A DNA stretch of 64,000 bases from positions 248,001-312,000 of the forward strand of contig NZ_JAHWXM010000001.1 in assembly GCF_023091225.1 (NCBI RefSeq). The letters are read 5' to 3'. The stretch comes from Microbacterium galbinum. GTDB taxonomy: Bacteria > Actinomycetota > Actinomycetes > Actinomycetales > Microbacteriaceae. The translations under genes were made by a program, and so were the position numbers. Under the pieces are notes generated by a model. It was not told where the DNA came from and searched no databases. It was given only the letters and a program-made list of their open reading frames with translations. Positions 54,103 to 63,035 of the stretch are shown here, piece by piece; the first letter of the stretch is position 1; each line of letters opens with the position of its first letter.

Positions 54103-54755
54103 CGCTCTCCGACACCGCCTTCACCCCGCTCGTCGTGCCGCGCGTGGGGGAGACCCCGACCGACGTGCGCGACGAGGCCGCTCGGGCGCGCACGCGCGGC
54201 TATGCGGAAGGGTTCGCGGAGGGGCGCCGGATCGCGCTCGACGAGGCGCGGGCGCAGCGGGCCGCCGAGGCCGAGCGGCTCCAGCAGGAGCGCGATGCGC
54301 AGGCGGTGCGGTACGAGAGCGCCCTGACCGCACTCGACGATGCGCGATCGGCGGTGGTGGATCGCGTCCGGACGACCAGCGCTCTCTCGGCGGACCGAAT
54401 CGAGGAGCTCGCGGTGGAGCTCGCGGCCGCGATCCTCGGCGCGGAGCTGTCGGACCCGGCGCGCTCGGCCGCGCACGCGCTCCGCAGGGCCCTCGCCGAG
54501 ATGCCCGTGGACCGGTGGACGCGCGTCGCCGTGCATCCACGGGACGGCGAGATCCTGCGCGCGGATGCGGATGCCGTGGCCGCGTTGCACGGCGTCGAGA
54601 TGATCGACGATGCGTCCCTATCGCCCGGTGGCGCCATCGTGCAGATCGCCGATGGCGCGGTCGACGTGCGCGTCGCGGAGGCACTGCGTCGGGCGAGCGA
54701 TGCCCTGAGCGGCGGAGACCGCGATGACGATGGCGATCGCGAGGCTCTCGCATGA
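54099..54755 (+). CDS. fliH: Flagellar export regulator FliH
   Basis: 218-aa stator of the export ATPase. The N-terminal half is a charged coiled coil (EAARARTRGYAEGFAEGRRI) with GxxxG-like spacing; the C-terminal half resembles V-ATPase subunit E (ELAVELAAAILGAEL). Overlaps fliI by ATGA. Confidence 0.88.
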   Translation: MTLSDTAFTPLVVPRVGETPTDVRDEAARARTRGYAEGFAEGRRIALDEARAQRAAEAERLQQERDAQAVRYESALTALDDARSAVVDRVRTTSALSADRIEELAVELAAAILGAELSDPARSAAHALRRALAEMPVDRWTRVAVHPRDGEILRADADAVAALHGVEMIDDASLSPGGAIVQIADGAVDVRVAEALRRASDALSGGDRDDDGDREALA

Positions 54756-56080
54756 GTGCGCGCACGGCGTCGTGGGAGCGCGTGCTCCAGGCCGCGCGCC
54801 CCGAGCGATCGGGCACGGTGAAGTCCGTGCTCGGCCTCGGAGCGGAGGTCGTGGGCATCGATGCCGCGGTCGGCGACCGCGTGCGGATCGACGTGGCGGA
54901 CGGACGCCGCGTGGATGCCGAGGTCGTCGCCGTCGATGGCGGATCGGCGCGGTGCATGCCGCTCGGACCGCTGGACGGGATCACCGCGCGGGCCCGCGTG
55001 CTGCACACCGGCGAGCGCCTGCGCGTGCCGACCGGTCGCTCACTGCTCGGGCGGGTGCTCGACGGTCTCGGCCGCCCGATCGACGGGAAGGGGCCGCTCG
55101 GCCGCGACACCGCGTTCGCCCCGCTCGATCACGAGGCTCCGAGCATCCTGAACCGTCAGCGGATCGACCGCCAGCTCGGACTGGGCGTCCGCGTGCTCGA
55201 CACGCTGACCCCGGTCGGCACGGGACAGCGCCTCGGTCTGTTCGCAGGATCGGGGGTGGGCAAGTCATCGCTGATGTCGATGATCGCCCGCGGCTCGACG
55301 GCCGACGTCACCGTGATCGCTCTGGTGGGTGAGCGCGGTCGAGAGGTGCGGGAGTTCCTCGAGGACGACCTCGGGCCCGAGGGCCTGGCGCGTTCGGTGG
55401 TGGTCGTCGCGACCTCCGACCAGCCGGCGATGGTGCGCATGCGCTCGGCGTTCGTCGCCACCCGCATCGCCGAGGGCTTCCGGGCGGAGGGGAACGACGT
55501 CGTGCTCATGATGGACTCCCTCACGCGTGTCGCGATGGCTCAGCGTGAGATCGGGCTGAGCGCAGGCGAGCCACCGGCGACCCGCGGGTATCCACCGTCG
55601 ACCTTCTCCGTTCTCGCCCGCCTGCTCGAACGTGCCGGCACGGGGCCGGTCGGATCCGTCACCGGCCTGTACACCGTGCTCGTCGACGGGGACGACCACA
55701 ACGAGCCGATCGCCGACGCGGCCCGCGGCATCCTCGACGGCCACGTCGTGCTCGACCGCGCCCTCGCGGTGCGCGGCCACTTCCCGGCCGTCGATGCGCT
55801 GGGGTCGATCTCGCGCGTCGTCTCGAAGATCACGACCTCCGAGCAGCGCGCGCATGCGGTGGCGCTGCGCAGCGTGCTCGCCGCGCGTCGCAGCGCGAAC
55901 GACCTCATCGACATCGGTGCGTACCGGCCAGGGGCGAATCCACTGGTCGATGCCGCCCTCGCGAACGAGCAGGCCATCGCCGCGTTCCTGACGCAGCGCA
56001 TGGACGATCTGACCACAACCGAGGATTCCTGGCGGCTCCTCGCCGCCCTCACCACCGAGTTCGGAGGACTGACGCCATGA
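54752..56080 (+). CDS. fliI: Flagellum-specific export ATPase FliI
   Basis: 442-aa F1-beta-like ATPase powering substrate unloading at the export gate. Walker A GSGVGKSSL, catalytic Glu region GERGREVREFLED, Walker B VVLMMDSLTR and the FliI-type REIGLSAGEPPATRGYPPST. Overlaps fliJ by ATGA. Confidence 0.97.
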   Translation: MSARTASWERVLQAARPERSGTVKSVLGLGAEVVGIDAAVGDRVRIDVADGRRVDAEVVAVDGGSARCMPLGPLDGITARARVLHTGERLRVPTGRSLLGRVLDGLGRPIDGKGPLGRDTAFAPLDHEAPSILNRQRIDRQLGLGVRVLDTLTPVGTGQRLGLFAGSGVGKSSLMSMIARGSTADVTVIALVGERGREVREFLEDDLGPEGLARSVVVVATSDQPAMVRMRSAFVATRIAEGFRAEGNDVVLMMDSLTRVAMAQREIGLSAGEPPATRGYPPSTFSVLARLLERAGTGPVGSVTGLYTVLVDGDDHNEPIADAARGILDGHVVLDRALAVRGHFPAVDALGSISRVVSKITTSEQRAHAVALRSVLAARRSANDLIDIGAYRPGANPLVDAALANEQAIAAFLTQRMDDLTTTEDSWRLLAALTTEFGGLTP

Positions 56081-56499
56081 CGTTCCCCCTCGCCGGCCTC
56101 CTGCGCGTGCGCGATGCGCAGGAGCGCGTCGCCGCGGAGCAGTTGTCCCGCACATCATCCGCGCGGCTGCAGGCCGAGACCGCCGAACAGGGAGCGGTCG
56201 TGAGTCTCGCCGAGATCAGCGCACAGGTCGACGATGCGCCGACCCTGCTCGCGATGGCCGCGGCTCGTGCCGCCGGCCGCAGTGCCCTGAGCGACGTGCA
56301 GGCGCTCACCGAGATGCGCCGTGCCGAGGAGGCGGAGGCGAAGGCGGCCCACGTCGAGGCCCGCCGCGAGCTCCGCGGCCTCGAACGCCTCGAGGACGCC
56401 CACCGGGTCGAGAGCGCCCGGATCGCGCAGCACGCGGAGCAGACGGCTCTCGACGAGATCGCCGTCGTGCGCAGCCGGCGCGAGGAGCGCACCGCATGA
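56077..56499 (+). CDS. fliJ: Flagellar export protein FliJ
   Basis: 140 aa, nearly all coiled coil, Ala/Glu/Arg-rich, starting FPLAGLLRVRDAQERVAAEQ. FliJ is the gamma-like stalk of the FliI ring. Named by position between fliI and fliK and by helical character; sequence identity to known FliJ is low, as usual. Confidence 0.87.
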   Translation: MTFPLAGLLRVRDAQERVAAEQLSRTSSARLQAETAEQGAVVSLAEISAQVDDAPTLLAMAAARAAGRSALSDVQALTEMRRAEEAEAKAAHVEARRELRGLERLEDAHRVESARIAQHAEQTALDEIAVVRSRREERTA

Positions 56500-57872
56500 G
56501 GGCGGGGATCGCCGCGGGAACGGCGTCATCCGACCCGTTCGCCGCGCTCGTCGCCGGGGGCGCGGCCCCGACCGGACGCGGGACGCCCGCGGAGACGAGG
56601 TCGTTCGGGGCCGCGCTGGAACTCGCGGAACGGATGCTCGACGCCCCCACCGGCACGGACGGATCGGTGCGCCTCGCGCCGACCGTGACGACGGAGCTCG
56701 CGGCCGCTCCGAGTGCCGGAGAGCACGCCACGGATGCGACGGAGTCGGCGCCGGACGAGACATCGGTGAGTGCGGTCCCCGTCGACGCCGTCGCGATGAT
56801 CAGCGCGATGGCTCCGACTCCGGCTCCGACGCCGGCCCCGACCGCGGTTCTCGCCGATGCGCCGACGGTCACGACGTTCGCCGCCGATGATGGATCGACG
56901 CCAGGAACGACGGAGACCGCTTCCGCCTCCCGCTCCGACGCGACGGCCGACGACGGGATCGATTCCACGCTCTTCGCGCCGCCGACGTCGGCGGCGGGGG
57001 GAGAGGATGCCGATGCCCCGCTCGACCGCGCCGCAGCTCCCGCTCGCGCATCCGCGGCCCCGGCCCCCACCGTTTCCGTGCCGTCGACGGGCCCGTCGTC
57101 CGCCGCTGGGCCGGTGCACGGTGCCCCGCGGGTCATGACTGCTCCGACGACCCTCACTCCCGCGCCTGCCGCGACGCGGGTGGAGGCATCCGCTCCTCCC
57201 GCCGCTGCGCCGTCCGCACCATCGTCGACCGGGGCATCCGGGGTCACGGCGGCTGCCGCACCTGCGCCCAGCACCGTCGCAGACCCCTCGGATCGGCCCG
57301 CCGGCCCCGCGGCCGCGACGCCGTCCGCCCCGGTCGTCGCACCCGCGGCGAGCGCGTCGGCACCCGCCGTCGCGGTCGTCTCGCCGCCGGAGCCCCCGGC
57401 ATCCGCCCGATCCGTCGCCACCCAGGTGTCCCCGGTCGTCGTCAACATTGCCCAGCGCCCGGCCGGCAGCCACCAACTCACGATGACGGTGAGCCCCGAC
57501 ACCCTCGGCCCCGTGACCGTGCGGGCGCACATCGGCCAGAACGGGGACGTGCGCGTCGAACTCGTCGGAGCGACCGACGCCGGGCGCGAAGCGCTGCGCG
57601 CGATCGTCTCCGATCTGCGTCGTGACCTCGCCGCCGTCCTGCCCCACGCGAACCTCTCGCTCACCTCGTCATCCGCATCGTCGACGGATGCCGGAGGTTC
57701 CGATCGGTTCGCGCAGCCCGGAGCCGATCCCGGCGCCGGGGGACAGGCGGGCGACAGGCGCGACAGCGGCCCCGTGGTCGCCCCGGGTCTTCGTGCCGAT
57801 GCGCCCGATCGACGTTCCGTCCCGACTTCCGCCCTCGCCGTCGCCGGCGCGGGTCTCGACACCTTCGCCTGA
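56496..57872 (+). CDS. fliK: Flagellar hook-length control protein FliK
   Basis: 458 aa. Residues 1-300 are an Ala/Pro/Thr/Ser-rich ruler without fixed structure; the C-terminal Flg_hook domain (about 305-390) has GSHQLTMTVSPDTLGPVTVR and EALRAIVSDLRRDLA. It measures hook length and switches export specificity. Confidence 0.9.
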   Translation: MRAGIAAGTASSDPFAALVAGGAAPTGRGTPAETRSFGAALELAERMLDAPTGTDGSVRLAPTVTTELAAAPSAGEHATDATESAPDETSVSAVPVDAVAMISAMAPTPAPTPAPTAVLADAPTVTTFAADDGSTPGTTETASASRSDATADDGIDSTLFAPPTSAAGGEDADAPLDRAAAPARASAAPAPTVSVPSTGPSSAAGPVHGAPRVMTAPTTLTPAPAATRVEASAPPAAAPSAPSSTGASGVTAAAAPAPSTVADPSDRPAGPAAATPSAPVVAPAASASAPAVAVVSPPEPPASARSVATQVSPVVVNIAQRPAGSHQLTMTVSPDTLGPVTVRAHIGQNGDVRVELVGATDAGREALRAIVSDLRRDLAAVLPHANLSLTSSSASSTDAGGSDRFAQPGADPGAGGQAGDRRDSGPVVAPGLRADAPDRRSVPTSALAVAGAGLDTFA

Positions 57873-57883
57873 GAGGACACCCC

Positions 57884-58315
57884 GTGACCGTCGACGCCGT
57901 GAGCGCACCCACCGCGATCCACACCGGAAGCACCACCGATCCCGCCGCCCGAAAGCAGGTGCTCGACGGCGAGGTCTTCCTCAAGCTGCTCGTCACCCAG
58001 CTCACCCACCAGGACCCCTCGAGTCCGATGGACACCAACGAGATGATCTCGCAGACCACGCAGCTCGCCATGATGGAGCAGCTCACGGCCCTCGCCGACA
58101 ACGGCGCCGAGGCCTTCGCACTCGACATGCGCCAGGCCGCCGCCGCCCTCATCGGGCAGGAGGCGAGCTACGAGGACGCCGACGGCAAGGCCGTCACCGG
58201 CGTCGTCACGAAGGTCTCGTTCGACGGCCCCGTGCCGCAGGTGACCATCGGCGACAAGACCATCGCACTCGACGCCATCACGGGCGTCGCCACCCCGACC
58301 GCACCGACCACCTGA
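57884..58315 (+). CDS. flgD: Hook-capping scaffold protein FlgD
   Basis: 143 aa, the short form. Core motif EVFLKLLVTQLTHQDPSSPM and SQTTQLAMMEQLTALAD, then a small beta domain (VTGVVTKVSFDGPVPQVTIG). Start GTG 57884 after GAGAGGA. Confidence 0.94.
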   Translation: MTVDAVSAPTAIHTGSTTDPAARKQVLDGEVFLKLLVTQLTHQDPSSPMDTNEMISQTTQLAMMEQLTALADNGAEAFALDMRQAAAALIGQEASYEDADGKAVTGVVTKVSFDGPVPQVTIGDKTIALDAITGVATPTAPTT

Positions 58316-58338
58316 CACACAGGAAGAGATAGAACACC

Positions 58339-59505
58339 ATGCTCCGCTCGCTCTACTCCGGCATCTCCGGACTCCGCTCGCACCAGACCATGCTCGACGT
58401 GACCGGAAACAACATCGCCAACGTCAACACCGCGGGCTTCAAGGGCTCGTCCGTGGTCTTCCAGGACTCCCTCTCGCAGCTCATCGGCAACGCCGGCATC
58501 CCCGACGACCAGGTCGGCGGGCGCAACCCCGCGCAGGTCGGTCTCGGGGTGCAGGTCGCGGGCGTGCGCACCAACTTCGCCCAGGGTTCCGCACAGGCCA
58601 CCGGGCGCGGCGGCGACCTCATGATCTCGGGCGACGGCTTCTTCGCCGTGCGCGCGGGCGGCGAGACGCTGTACACCCGTGCGGGAGGATTCTCGTTCGA
58701 CCCGACCGGCAAGATGGTCACCGCGGACGGGGCGATCGTGCAGGGCTGGTCGGCGCAGAACGGCGTCGTCAACACCGGCCAGGCCGTCGGCAACATCGTG
58801 CTGCCCCTCGATGCCGTGTCGCCCGCTCGCGCCACGACCGGAGCGACGGTCACCGGGAACCTGCCCTCGACCGCCGCCGCCGGTGACGAGGTCGTGCGCG
58901 ACGTCACGGTCTTCGACGCCCAGGGCACGCCGACCACGCTGAGCCTCACGTTCACCCGCACGGCCGCGGGCTGGGACGTCTCCGAGCCCGTGAGCGGCGC
59001 GACGGGCGCCCTCGCGTTCACGGACGGCAAGCAGACGGGCCCGGGGCTCACCCTCACCGCGGGCGCCGTGACCGTCGACCTCACCGCGGTCACCGGGTAC
59101 GCGAGCCTGTCGACGGTCGCCGTCACCGATCAGAACGGCGCAGCAGCCGGCACGCTCAAGTCGTACAGCATCACGGGCGACGGATCGATCGTCGGCACGT
59201 TCAGCAACGGCGCGACCCAGACCCTCGGCAAGATCGCGATGGCGACGTTCGCCAACCCTGAGGGGCTCGAGAAGGCCGGCGGATCGTCGTACCGCCTGTC
59301 GGTCAACTCGGGCCCCGCGCAGATCGGCGAGGCGGGCCAGGCCGGATTCGGCAGCCTCGTCTCCGGCGCGCTCGAGATGAGCAATGTGGATCTCTCGCAG
59401 GAGTTCACGAACCTGATCGTCGCGCAGCGCGGCTTCCAGGCGAACGCCCGCATCATCACCACGAGCGACGAGGTGCTGCAGGAGCTCACCCAGCTCAAGC
59501 GCTGA
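58339..59505 (+). CDS. flgE: Flagellar hook protein FlgE
   Basis: 388-aa hook subunit. N-terminal LRSLYSGISGLRSHQTMLDV with TGNNIANVNTAGFK, middle hook domain, and C-terminal VDLSQEFTNLIVAQRGFQAN plus ARIITTSDEVLQELTQLKR. Last gene of the flgB operon; a terminator follows 11 bp later. Confidence 0.95.
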   Translation: MLRSLYSGISGLRSHQTMLDVTGNNIANVNTAGFKGSSVVFQDSLSQLIGNAGIPDDQVGGRNPAQVGLGVQVAGVRTNFAQGSAQATGRGGDLMISGDGFFAVRAGGETLYTRAGGFSFDPTGKMVTADGAIVQGWSAQNGVVNTGQAVGNIVLPLDAVSPARATTGATVTGNLPSTAAAGDEVVRDVTVFDAQGTPTTLSLTFTRTAAGWDVSEPVSGATGALAFTDGKQTGPGLTLTAGAVTVDLTAVTGYASLSTVAVTDQNGAAAGTLKSYSITGDGSIVGTFSNGATQTLGKIAMATFANPEGLEKAGGSSYRLSVNSGPAQIGEAGQAGFGSLVSGALEMSNVDLSQEFTNLIVAQRGFQANARIITTSDEVLQELTQLKR

Positions 59506-59516
59506 TCCCGCATCGC

Positions 59517-59552
59517 ACGTGGCCCGCCCTGGTTACCCGGGGCGGGCCACGT
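59517..59552 (+). terminator. Terminator after flgE, overlapping the flbD promoter
   Basis: A 13-bp perfect stem, ACGTGGCCCGCCC (59517-59529) pairing with GGGCGGGCCACGT (59540-59552), with loop TGGTTACCCG. The loop contains the -35-like GGTTAC of the next promoter. Confidence 0.82.
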
Positions 59553-59562
59553 CGCGATAGTC
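59531..59562 (+). promoter_or_regulatory. Flagellar promoter motif before flbD-motA
   Basis: GGTTAC (59531-59536), 14 bp, GTCGCGATAGTC (59551-59562). It reads the flbD-motA-motB-fliM-fliN-fliO operon. Confidence 0.8.
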
Positions 59563-59610
59563 GGGGCTGAACCGCCTCTCACCCGACGCCCCTCGCCCGG
59601 AGACTCCTCG

Positions 59611-59826
59611 ATGATCATCGTCACCCGCCTCGACCGCACACGGTTCGCGGTGAACCCCGATCTCATCGAGCGCGTGTACTCGTCGCCCGACACGACCCTG
59701 CACATGATCGACGGCGGGGTGTACGTGGTCGAGGAGAGCCTCGACACGGTCGTCGAGCTGATCGTCGCCTATCGTGCCCGCGTGCTCGACGCCGCCCAGG
59801 CGCTCGGCCGGAAGTCGGGGGACTGA
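59611..59826 (+). CDS. flbD: FlbD-type flagellar protein
   Basis: 71 aa, FlbD/SwrD family. MIIVTRLDRTRFAVNPDLIE with DTTLHMIDGGVYVV and a hydrophobic helix. In Bacillus SwrD raises motor power and its gene also lies next to the motor genes. Starts after CGGAG; no ACGGATC hairpin in this leader. Confidence 0.92.
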   Translation: MIIVTRLDRTRFAVNPDLIERVYSSPDTTLHMIDGGVYVVEESLDTVVELIVAYRARVLDAAQALGRKSGD

Positions 59827-59828
59827 CG

Positions 59829-60638
59829 GTGGATCCCGCATTCCTCATCGGCGTCGTCCTCGCGTTCGGCGCTCTCGTCGCGATGATCACCATGGAGGGC
59901 GCGAGCTTCGAGGCGCTGCTCATCCCGGCACCGATGATCCTCGTGCTGGGCTCGACGATCGGCGTGGGCATCGCCAGCCACACGCTGCGCGACACGCGCC
60001 TGGCCGTGCAGAGCCTGGGCCGGATGGTGCGCGGGCCCCGCTCAACGCCCGAAGCCGTGATCCCGTTCCTCGTCGGCTACGCCGAGAAGGCCCGCGGCGA
60101 CGGCCTGCTGGCCCTCGAGCAGGAGCTCGATTCGGCTCCCGACCAGTTCACCCGGCAGGCGCTCCAGGCACTCGCCGACGGGACGGATGCCGACGACCTG
60201 CGCCTCATGATGGACGACGAGATCACGGCTGCCTCGTCGCGGACGCGGATCGCCGCGAAGTTCTTCTCGTCGCTCGGCGGCTACGCGCCCACGATCGGCA
60301 TCGTCGGCACGGTGGTGTCGCTGACCCACGTGCTCGAGAAGCTCGACGAGCCCGACCACCTGGGTCCGATGATCGCGGCGGCGTTCGTCGCGACGCTGTG
60401 GGGGCTCCTCTCGGCCAACTTCATCTGGAACCCGATCGCCGGGCGCCTGAACCGCATCGGGGCCGTCGAGCTCGAGCGCATGATGATCGTCAGCGAGGGG
60501 ATGCTCGCCATCCAGGCCGGCAGCGCGCCGCATCTGCTGCAGGAGCGCCTCGAGGCGCTGTCGACCGTCAAGCCGAAGCGACGGGCTCCGAAGGCGACGA
60601 AGGGCGCGGAGGCGCAGGGCTCGGAGGAGGTCCTGTGA
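59829..60638 (+). CDS. motA: Flagellar stator protein MotA
   Basis: 269-aa stator channel subunit with four helices. Conserved Pro residues in SLGGYAPTIGIVGTVVSL and ANFIWNPIAGRLN, and the cytoplasmic loop between helices 2 and 3 that meets FliG. GTG 59829, 2 bp after the flbD stop. Overlaps motB by GTGA. Confidence 0.95.
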   Translation: MDPAFLIGVVLAFGALVAMITMEGASFEALLIPAPMILVLGSTIGVGIASHTLRDTRLAVQSLGRMVRGPRSTPEAVIPFLVGYAEKARGDGLLALEQELDSAPDQFTRQALQALADGTDADDLRLMMDDEITAASSRTRIAAKFFSSLGGYAPTIGIVGTVVSLTHVLEKLDEPDHLGPMIAAAFVATLWGLLSANFIWNPIAGRLNRIGAVELERMMIVSEGMLAIQAGSAPHLLQERLEALSTVKPKRRAPKATKGAEAQGSEEVL

Positions 60639-61450
60639 GCACGGCCCGCCGCGCGGGCGGGCGCGGCCACGAGGACGAATCGCACGACGAGCCGGACGAG
60701 CGCTGGGCCGTGTCGTACGCCGACATGGTCACGGTGCTGATGTGCCTGTTCATCGTGCTGTTCGCCGTCTCGAACGTCGACAAGACCAAGTTCGAGCTGC
60801 TGGCGAACAGCCTCGCGACCGGCTTCGGGCAGGAGGAGACGACCACGGGCGGTGCCGACATCTCCGAGGGGCTGGTGATCCCGCCGGAGATGCTCGACGA
60901 GGAGGGCGAGCCCGACCTCACCCAGCGCGCTGCGGCGGAGTACGAGTCGCTCGAGGAACTGCGGGAGCGCATGCGGGCCTCGCTCGCCGCCCAGGGGCTG
61001 CAGGACACGGTCGAGTTCGTGATCGACGACCGGGGGCTCAAGGTCGGTCTGGTCGGCGCGGAGACGTTCTTCGGCGACAACAGCACGGATCTCTCGGCCA
61101 AGGCCGACGCCGTGCTCGACGCGATCGGCGACGTGCTGACGACCGTCGACAATCAGGTGAGCGTCGAGGGGCATGCCGATCGGCGTCTCTCGGCCGCGCC
61201 CTTCCCGACGAACTGGGAGCTGTCGGGAGGTCGCGCCACGCAGGTGGCGCGCTTCCTGGTCGAGCACGAACTCGTCGGCGGTGCGCGGGTGAAGGCGACC
61301 GCGTTCTCCGACACGCGTCCGCTCGTCGAGGGCGACAGCCCGGAGGCGCTCGCGAGCAACCGACGGGTCGACATCGTCGTCGAGTCCACCGAGGAAGACC
61401 AGGTGCGGGCGTTGCTCCCCGCACTCGCCGACGCGGCCGGGAAGGGCTGA
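60635..61450 (+). CDS. motB: Flagellar stator protein MotB
   Basis: 271 aa. The single helix contains the ion-binding Asp in SYADMVTVLMCLFIVLFAV; the C-terminal OmpA-like peptidoglycan-binding domain shows VEGHADRRLSAAPFPTNWEL and SNRRVDIVV. The plug region lies between them. The coupling ion cannot be settled from sequence alone. Confidence 0.95.
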   Translation: MSTARRAGGRGHEDESHDEPDERWAVSYADMVTVLMCLFIVLFAVSNVDKTKFELLANSLATGFGQEETTTGGADISEGLVIPPEMLDEEGEPDLTQRAAAEYESLEELRERMRASLAAQGLQDTVEFVIDDRGLKVGLVGAETFFGDNSTDLSAKADAVLDAIGDVLTTVDNQVSVEGHADRRLSAAPFPTNWELSGGRATQVARFLVEHELVGGARVKATAFSDTRPLVEGDSPEALASNRRVDIVVESTEEDQVRALLPALADAAGKG

Positions 61451-61453
61451 GAC

Positions 61454-62374
61454 GTGTCCACCATCTCCGAGGAGACCGCCATGACCGCGCACGCCGTGCC
61501 GGACGACCCCGCCGGGCGCCATCCGGCGTACGACTTCGGTCGCCCCGCGCAGCTCGGGCGCGACAGCATCCGCCGGCTGGAGGCGTCGTTCGAGTCCTTC
61601 GCCCGCCTGTGGTCGTCGCAGCTGACCGCGAAGATCCGCGTGCGCACGCACCTCACCCTCGACGACGTCGAACTCGTGTCGTACGAGGAGTACGCGCAGA
61701 CGCTGCCGAGCACCACGGCCATGGTCGCCGGCGCCTTCGCCGATCGCGACGAGCCGTGCGTCGTGCAGTTCGGGCTCGACAGCGCGCTGCTCTGGGTCGT
61801 GCAGATGATGGGAGGGCGCAGCACCTCCCTCCCGGATGCCCGCACGTTCACGCCGATCGAGCTCGCCCTGGTGCGCAACCTCATGGAGGGCACGTTCGAG
61901 CACCTGTCCGCGAGCCTCGGTCCGCTGCTTCCCGGCGAGCCCGTCTTCGGCGGTGTGCACTACAACCCGCAGTACCTCCAGGTCATCTCGGCGTCGGCCG
62001 CCGTGATCGTCGCCCGATACACGATGCGCCTGGGCGACACACGCACGGTCGCCTCGATCATGCTGCCGGCCTCCGCGGTCGTCGACCATCTCGCCGAGGC
62101 GGGGGCGGATGCCGCGGCGACGCGCGGCGCGGGTCATACGCGCGACCAGGTGCACAGCACTCCGCTCGAGATCACGCTGCGTCTCGCTCCGATCACGATC
62201 GGAGCGGGGGAGGTGCTCGACCTCGCCCCGGGCGATCTGCTGCGCCTGCCCCACCCCGAGACGATGCCCTACGAACTGATGGCGGGCGACACACCAATAG
62301 CGCGCGCGACGCCCGGCAGCCGCGGATCGCGCCTCGCCTGCACGATCACGACCACCCACGAGGAGAACCACTGA
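61454..62374 (+). CDS. fliM: Flagellar motor switch protein FliM
   Basis: 306 aa. Middle CheC-like domain and C-terminal SpoA domain (PLEITLRLAPITIGAGEVLD, LAPGDLLRLP). The N-terminus has no EIDALL-type CheY-binding peptide; after the start comes YDFGRPAQLGRDSIRRLEAS. The GGxG loop that meets FliG reads GGRS (120-123). Start GTG 61454, or ATG 61481, which has the better GAGGAG ribosome site. Confidence 0.92.
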   Translation: MSTISEETAMTAHAVPDDPAGRHPAYDFGRPAQLGRDSIRRLEASFESFARLWSSQLTAKIRVRTHLTLDDVELVSYEEYAQTLPSTTAMVAGAFADRDEPCVVQFGLDSALLWVVQMMGGRSTSLPDARTFTPIELALVRNLMEGTFEHLSASLGPLLPGEPVFGGVHYNPQYLQVISASAAVIVARYTMRLGDTRTVASIMLPASAVVDHLAEAGADAAATRGAGHTRDQVHSTPLEITLRLAPITIGAGEVLDLAPGDLLRLPHPETMPYELMAGDTPIARATPGSRGSRLACTITTTHEENH

Positions 62375-63033
62375 TGAGCACCTTCCACGAGACCGCCATC
62401 GCCGCGGCGATCGCCGGCAAGCTGCCGTTCGGCTTCCCCGTCATCCCGACGCCGTCGACCGACCCCGGCGCGGTGGGAGAGGCGATCGCCGTGACCTTCA
62501 CCGGCACACCGGGGGCACGGCTCGCCATCCAGGTCATCGATCCCGCGCAGCTGGAGGACGGATCGAAGAAGGCCGATCTCGCCGACCGGCTGCATCCGAT
62601 CTTCGAGGCGGCGTCGATCGTGCTCGGGCCCGGGGCTCTCGGCTCCGGGGAGACCGTCGCGGCGACCGAGGTGTTCGCCGCTCCGGGTACGCAGGTGTTC
62701 GACCTGGTCGATTCGACCGGTGCGATCGCCGCGCGCGCCTCGGTGCGCATCGACGGCGACCGTACGGGCTCGGGCTCCACGGGACCGCAGCGCATCAATC
62801 GCATCGCCGGCGTCGAGATGGAGCTCGTGGTCGAGATCGGCCGCACGCGGATGCCGGTGCGCGACGTCCTCGCGCTCGAGCCGGGCAACGTGGTCGAGCT
62901 CGACCGTGCCGCGGGCTCTCCCGCCGACATCAAGCTCAACGGGCGTCTGATCGGTCATGGCACCGTGGTCGTGGCCGACGGCGACTTCGCGATCCGCGTC
63001 GAACGCATCCTCGACGGCGCCGAGAGCGTCTGA
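62374..63033 (+). CDS. fliN: Flagellar motor switch protein FliN
   Basis: 219 aa, longer than the roughly 130 aa of enteric FliN. The C-terminal SpoA domain (about 140-212) has VEMELVVEIGRTRMPVRDVL, ALEPGNVVELDR and DIKLNGRLIGHGTVVVADGD. The N-terminal 130 residues form an extra domain, somewhat as in FliY, though no CheC phosphatase motif is evident. Overlaps fliM by TGATG. Confidence 0.92.
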   Translation: MSTFHETAIAAAIAGKLPFGFPVIPTPSTDPGAVGEAIAVTFTGTPGARLAIQVIDPAQLEDGSKKADLADRLHPIFEAASIVLGPGALGSGETVAATEVFAAPGTQVFDLVDSTGAIAARASVRIDGDRTGSGSTGPQRINRIAGVEMELVVEIGRTRMPVRDVLALEPGNVVELDRAAGSPADIKLNGRLIGHGTVVVADGDFAIRVERILDGAESV

Positions 63034-63035
63034 AC

